Of a stretch of 64,000 nt of DNA, positions 61,203-64,000 are shown piece by piece. A model generated the notes under the pieces. The model made no database searches. It saw only the letters and a program-made list of their open reading frames with translations, and was not told the origin of the DNA. Made by a program: the position numbers and the translations under genes. Position 1 is the stretch's first letter. Every line of letters begins with the position of its first letter. This DNA is from Nocardia sp. SYP-A9097 (GTDB taxonomy: Bacteria > Actinomycetota > Actinomycetes > Mycobacteriales > Mycobacteriaceae), in assembly GCF_009649815.1 (NCBI RefSeq), contig NZ_WJIC01000017.1:62001-126000 (forward strand). Direction: 5' to 3'.

Positions 61203-62198
61203 TCAGGCGTGATCGAGTTCGGGCTCCGGCTGGGGAGCGAAATGGGTGCGCACGGCGTCGCGGAACCAGCGTTCGCGTGATCGCAGGGCGCGCCTGCTCA
61301 CCTCGGCGGTGGGGACGATGCGGTCGAATCCGTGCCAGCAGCCCGGATGGATCTCGAATTCCACGGGCACGCCCGCGGCACGCAATCCCTCCACATAGTC
61401 GACGGTCTCGTCGCGGAAGGGTTCCAGCTCGCCGACGTAGGTGAATGTCGGTGGCAGACCGCGCAGGTCGGTTGCGCGCGCGGGGGCGGCATAGATGGGC
61501 ACGTCGTCGTCGGTCCGGCCTCGGCCCAGGTACAACTGCCAGGCCGCGCGCAGCGAGGCGCTGTTCGCCAGCGGTGCGTCGTTGTCGGTGGCCGATTCGG
61601 TGTTCATTCGATCGTCGAGCATGGGATAGATCGGCATCTGGAATGCGATATTGACCTCGCCGCGGTCGCGCGCGAGCAGCGTCAGCGCGGCGGTCAGTCC
61701 GCCGCCCGCGCTCTCACCGGCCACCGCGAGTTGATCGTCACGGATACCGAGTCGAATTGCGTTGTCGCGCAACCACAATAGTGCGATGTATGCGTCGTCC
61801 AGCGCTGCCGGATAGGGGAGTTCAGTGCTGAGGCGATAGTCGGGCGCGACAATCACGCATCCGGCGGTGCCGATCAGTCGGCGAAAGCAGCGTGCGTCCT
61901 GCTCGGGACGTCCGAGCGCGTATCCGCCGCCGTGCAGCCACAGCAGCCCGGTCGCCGCGGTCACCGGCGCGGTGGGGCTGTAGACCAGAACCCGCAGCCG
62001 GGAGCCCTCCGGCCTGTCGATCCAGACTTCCTCGACCCGCAAGCCGCGTGGTGTCCTGCGATAGGCGAGATCCATGATGTGGCCGAGAGCAAGGCTGCCC
62101 CGTCGTAGACGGCTCGGACTGGAGCGTGGTAGGAGCCGTCGTAGCCACACGCCCGCAGGGCGCAGTTGGGGGTCGATCATATTGTCCCGGATCTTCAT
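61203..62198 (-). CDS. alpha/beta hydrolase, hormone-sensitive lipase family
   Basis: 331 residues from the ATG at 62198 (GGGAAAGG upstream); the longer frame to 62303 is unsupported. HSL family: oxyanion motif 'LLWLHGGGYALG', nucleophile 'VAGESAGGGLTAAL', acid in 'YVGELEPFRDE', His in 'PGCWHGFDRIVP'. It hydrolyses short acyl esters in the cytoplasm. A partial TetR-type element (GGACATGTGTACAGCTG) lies upstream. Confidence 0.9.
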   Translation of the reverse strand: MKIRDNMIDPQLRPAGVWLRRLLPRSSPSRLRRGSLALGHIMDLAYRRTPRGLRVEEVWIDRPEGSRLRVLVYSPTAPVTAATGLLWLHGGGYALGRPEQDARCFRRLIGTAGCVIVAPDYRLSTELPYPAALDDAYIALLWLRDNAIRLGIRDDQLAVAGESAGGGLTAALTLLARDRGEVNIAFQMPIYPMLDDRMNTESATDNDAPLANSASLRAAWQLYLGRGRTDDDVPIYAAPARATDLRGLPPTFTYVGELEPFRDETVDYVEGLRAAGVPVEFEIHPGCWHGFDRIVPTAEVSRRALRSRERWFRDAVRTHFAPQPEPELDHA

Positions 62199-62722
62199 TA
62201 TGTGCCTTTCCCCAGGTCGCGGCGACGTTATCACAACGGGTATGCCTGTGGACATGTGTACAGCTGCTGAGGTGAAATGCCGTCTGTAATAGTATCCATA
62301 CAACTGTCCTAATCTTTGTTCGAGTGAGGACGCCCACGGCTTACGTGATCACCCAACTGCCAGGTTTCGAAGTCGCCTTCAGTGATTTTCGAAGTCCTGT
62401 TCAGTGGGCCGTGATCAGCCGCGGGGTGGACAAAGTGATCACCCGGCCGTCCATGACCGCAACTCCCGGTGTTCTCCTACACCGGCACCCGCGCATTCGA
62501 TCTGCGCTCACGCGGACGGGTCGGCCCACGTGTAGCCCTTGAGTATCGCGGTGAATGTGCTTGGTGCGCACGCGGTCTCGACAGTTTTGCGCAGTTCGGC
62601 GGCGAAGGCGGGGTACGGCTGACGTATTTGAAGATCTGCGGAAGTAGCGGGGAGTCGAGCTGAGCGGGTCGGGGCGCGCAATCCTCGAAAAGGGGGCGGG
62701 ATGCGGTGACCGATGGGTTCGA
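62199..62722. other. intergenic region with repeat cluster
   Basis: About 520 bases. It holds the esterase promoter and the repeat cluster listed below; no coding frame is credible. Confidence 0.5.
62345..62444. repeat. direct/inverted repeat cluster, possible transposon-end remnant
   Basis: Three TGATCA-centred elements (GTGATCACCC at 62345, GTGATCAGCC at 62411, GTGATCACCC at 62435) flank two 20-base direct repeats starting TTTCGAAGTC (62365-62384 and 62387-62406, 3 mismatches). Tandem short repeats of this sort occur at ends of IS21-like elements. No transposase is present. Confidence 0.4.
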
Positions 62723-63895
62723 TCAGTCCAGGGCGATGCCGAGTTCGGTGGCGAAGGTTTTGATCATGTGCTGGACGCCGATTTCGTTGCGGCCGATGAT
62801 CATGTGGTCGTGCTGGCCCTGGCGGACACCTTCCCCGCATTGGGGCAGCATGGCGAAGTCTTCGTCGCGGACCGCTGCGTGGACCTGGTCGTAGATGGTG
62901 TCGTAGACGGCGCGTTGGTCGTCGGTGGTGGCGGGGATCTTGGACATCCAGCTGTGTCGGACGGTGCACCTGGTGGGGGCGCCTGCGGGCAGCATGTCGA
63001 GTACCTCCACGCCGACCGGGCTGTTGGCCAAGATCAGGTTGGGATAGATCCAGTAGATGACGCCCATGTTCATCAGTGGATTCCAGTCACCGGCGGGGTC
63101 GGTGTCGAGGTTGGTGATCCAGTTGAAGGGAAATCCCATCCGGTGGTGTCGGCCGAATCCGTCGTGCGTAGAGGTGTTGGCGACGGTGTTCTGTCCGATC
63201 AGGCTCTGTCCGTGGACGAACGGAAAGTGATAGCTCTCGGCGAAGGCTTCCAGCGCGCCTTTCCAGCTGACCTCGGAGACGAATTCGCGGTCGTCGTGAT
63301 AGCCGTAGGAGGCGTAGTCCAATTGTGCTAGTTCCGGGCCCATCGCTCCGAGGTGGTCATCGATGTCGATCGCGCCGTCGGCCGACAGCACCGCCCATAT
63401 GAAGCCGTGGCGTTCCTGGCTGGGCAGTTCGACCAGGCCGTAGTCGGCGCGGTCGATCCCGGTGAAACCTTCCTTGCCCGGCATACCGGCCAGCTCGCCG
63501 GTGTTGCGGTAGGTCCAGGCGTGATAGGGGCAGGTGAAGCGGGTGGCGTTGCCGGACCCGCACGCTGGTTGCGCGCCGCGGTGGCGGCAGTAGTTCAGCA
63601 GGACGTGTGCGGTTCCGGCGCGGTCGCGAGTGATCAGCAGCGAATCGTTCAGTACCTGGCGCACGACGTAGTCGTTGGGTTCGGGGATCCGGGCGCTGGG
63701 CAAGATCGCTAGCGGGGTGCGGCGCAGGATCTGTGATTCCTCGACCTCGGTGATCTTCGGATCCCGGTAATAGTGCAACGGCACGCGCAGGGGAGATTCG
63801 GCCATATCGGTGGTGCGGTCCAGGACCAGGCGCAACGCGCGTCGGGTCAGATCATCGGTCAGTCCGGCGGTGCATGGGACGGTGTGAACGGTCAT
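62723..63895 (-). CDS. Rieske non-heme iron oxygenase, large (alpha) subunit
   Basis: 390 residues from the ATG at 63895 (AGGA 9 bases upstream). Rieske [2Fe-2S] ligands C103/H105 in 'YCRHRG' and C122/H125 in 'CPYHAW'. The C-terminal catalytic domain has 'WKGALEAFAESYHFPFVHG', which carries the two iron-binding histidines. Similar proteins hydroxylate aromatic rings or demethylate betaines and related compounds. The beta subunit and reductase are not in the window, so it may be a single-subunit type or have partners outside. Confidence 0.9.
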   Translation of the reverse strand: MTVHTVPCTAGLTDDLTRRALRLVLDRTTDMAESPLRVPLHYYRDPKITEVEESQILRRTPLAILPSARIPEPNDYVVRQVLNDSLLITRDRAGTAHVLLNYCRHRGAQPACGSGNATRFTCPYHAWTYRNTGELAGMPGKEGFTGIDRADYGLVELPSQERHGFIWAVLSADGAIDIDDHLGAMGPELAQLDYASYGYHDDREFVSEVSWKGALEAFAESYHFPFVHGQSLIGQNTVANTSTHDGFGRHHRMGFPFNWITNLDTDPAGDWNPLMNMGVIYWIYPNLILANSPVGVEVLDMLPAGAPTRCTVRHSWMSKIPATTDDQRAVYDTIYDQVHAAVRDEDFAMLPQCGEGVRQGQHDHMIIGRNEIGVQHMIKTFATELGIALD

Positions 63896-63926
63896 CGAAG
63901 GTCCTATCTTCGGCATGAACCCTGAA

Positions 63927-63950
63927 CATACACCTTGGTAGATGTGTATG
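63927..63950. promoter_or_regulatory. inverted repeat ahead of Rieske oxygenase gene
   Basis: CATACAC and GTGTATG, 7-base arms separated by 10 bases, 32 bases before the gene start. A typical size for a TetR-type operator; the regulator would be outside the window. Confidence 0.55.
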
Positions 63951-64000
63951 GTCAAGATCCGGGATGACGATTAACGATCGGCGACCGGTGGATCGTCCAA

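Overview
The window looks like chromosomal DNA of a high-GC actinobacterium of the Mycobacteriales, most likely Nocardia or a close relative such as Rhodococcus. Evidence: a complete yrbE-mce operon, a bacterial sterol 14-alpha-demethylase (CYP51) in a gene neighbourhood resembling the Mycobacterium tuberculosis Rv0764c-Rv0771 region, an S-(hydroxymethyl)mycothiol dehydrogenase (mycothiol is an actinobacterial thiol), frequent ATGA/GTGA overlaps and GTG/TTG starts. The genus is an inference. I saw no rRNA, tRNA, CRISPR array or intact insertion sequence.

Layout. (1) 1-7.3 kb: a probable organosulfur scavenging locus. A flavin-dependent monooxygenase, an acyl-CoA-dehydrogenase-like enzyme and a lipoprotein solute-binding protein overlap on the minus strand; a LysR regulator and a two-domain sulfurtransferase are divergent; a GlcD-type FAD oxidase follows. 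(2) 7.8-15 kb: unconnected genes (aldo/keto reductase, XRE and AraC regulators, secreted esterase, glycine-rich exported protein, DUF1304 membrane protein). (3) 15-35.5 kb: a catabolic regulon of six transcription units, each preceded by a TTGTCGACAA-type palindrome and including the gene for a GntR/FCD regulator. The enzymes are an SDR, a GMC oxidoreductase with a small partner subunit, an aldehyde dehydrogenase, an FGGY kinase, two GlpA/GlpB-like flavoproteins, a DapA-family lyase/deaminase, a Ser/Cys proline-racemase-family enzyme, an enolase-superfamily enzyme and two paralogous APC permeases. Several are the families used for hydroxyproline or betaine catabolism, but the kinase and GMC modules do not belong to any textbook version. 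This is my best candidate for an undescribed pathway. (4) 35.7-48.6 kb: a sterol/terpenoid-type oxidation block (GMC oxidoreductase, CYP51, CYP125-like P450, MscR, aldehyde dehydrogenase, two SDRs and others) with an internal TetR gene and shared CTGTCCGGACAG palindromes. (5) 48.8-57.4 kb: an uninterrupted yrbEAB-mceABCDEF operon plus one Mce-associated membrane protein. (6) 57.5-64 kb: an accessory segment with a caspase-like protease plus alpha/beta hydrolase pair (a possible conflict module), an HSL-type esterase, a short repeat cluster that may be a transposon-end remnant, and a Rieske oxygenase large subunit.

How the genes fit together: the GntR block has its own transporters, regulator, nucleotidyltransferase/exonuclease signalling pair and oxidative steps ending in an aldehyde dehydrogenase. 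The TetR block could hydroxylate and oxidise a steroid-like or isoprenoid substrate stepwise, and the adjacent Mce system is of a type known to import lipids and sterols. That last functional link rests on adjacency only.
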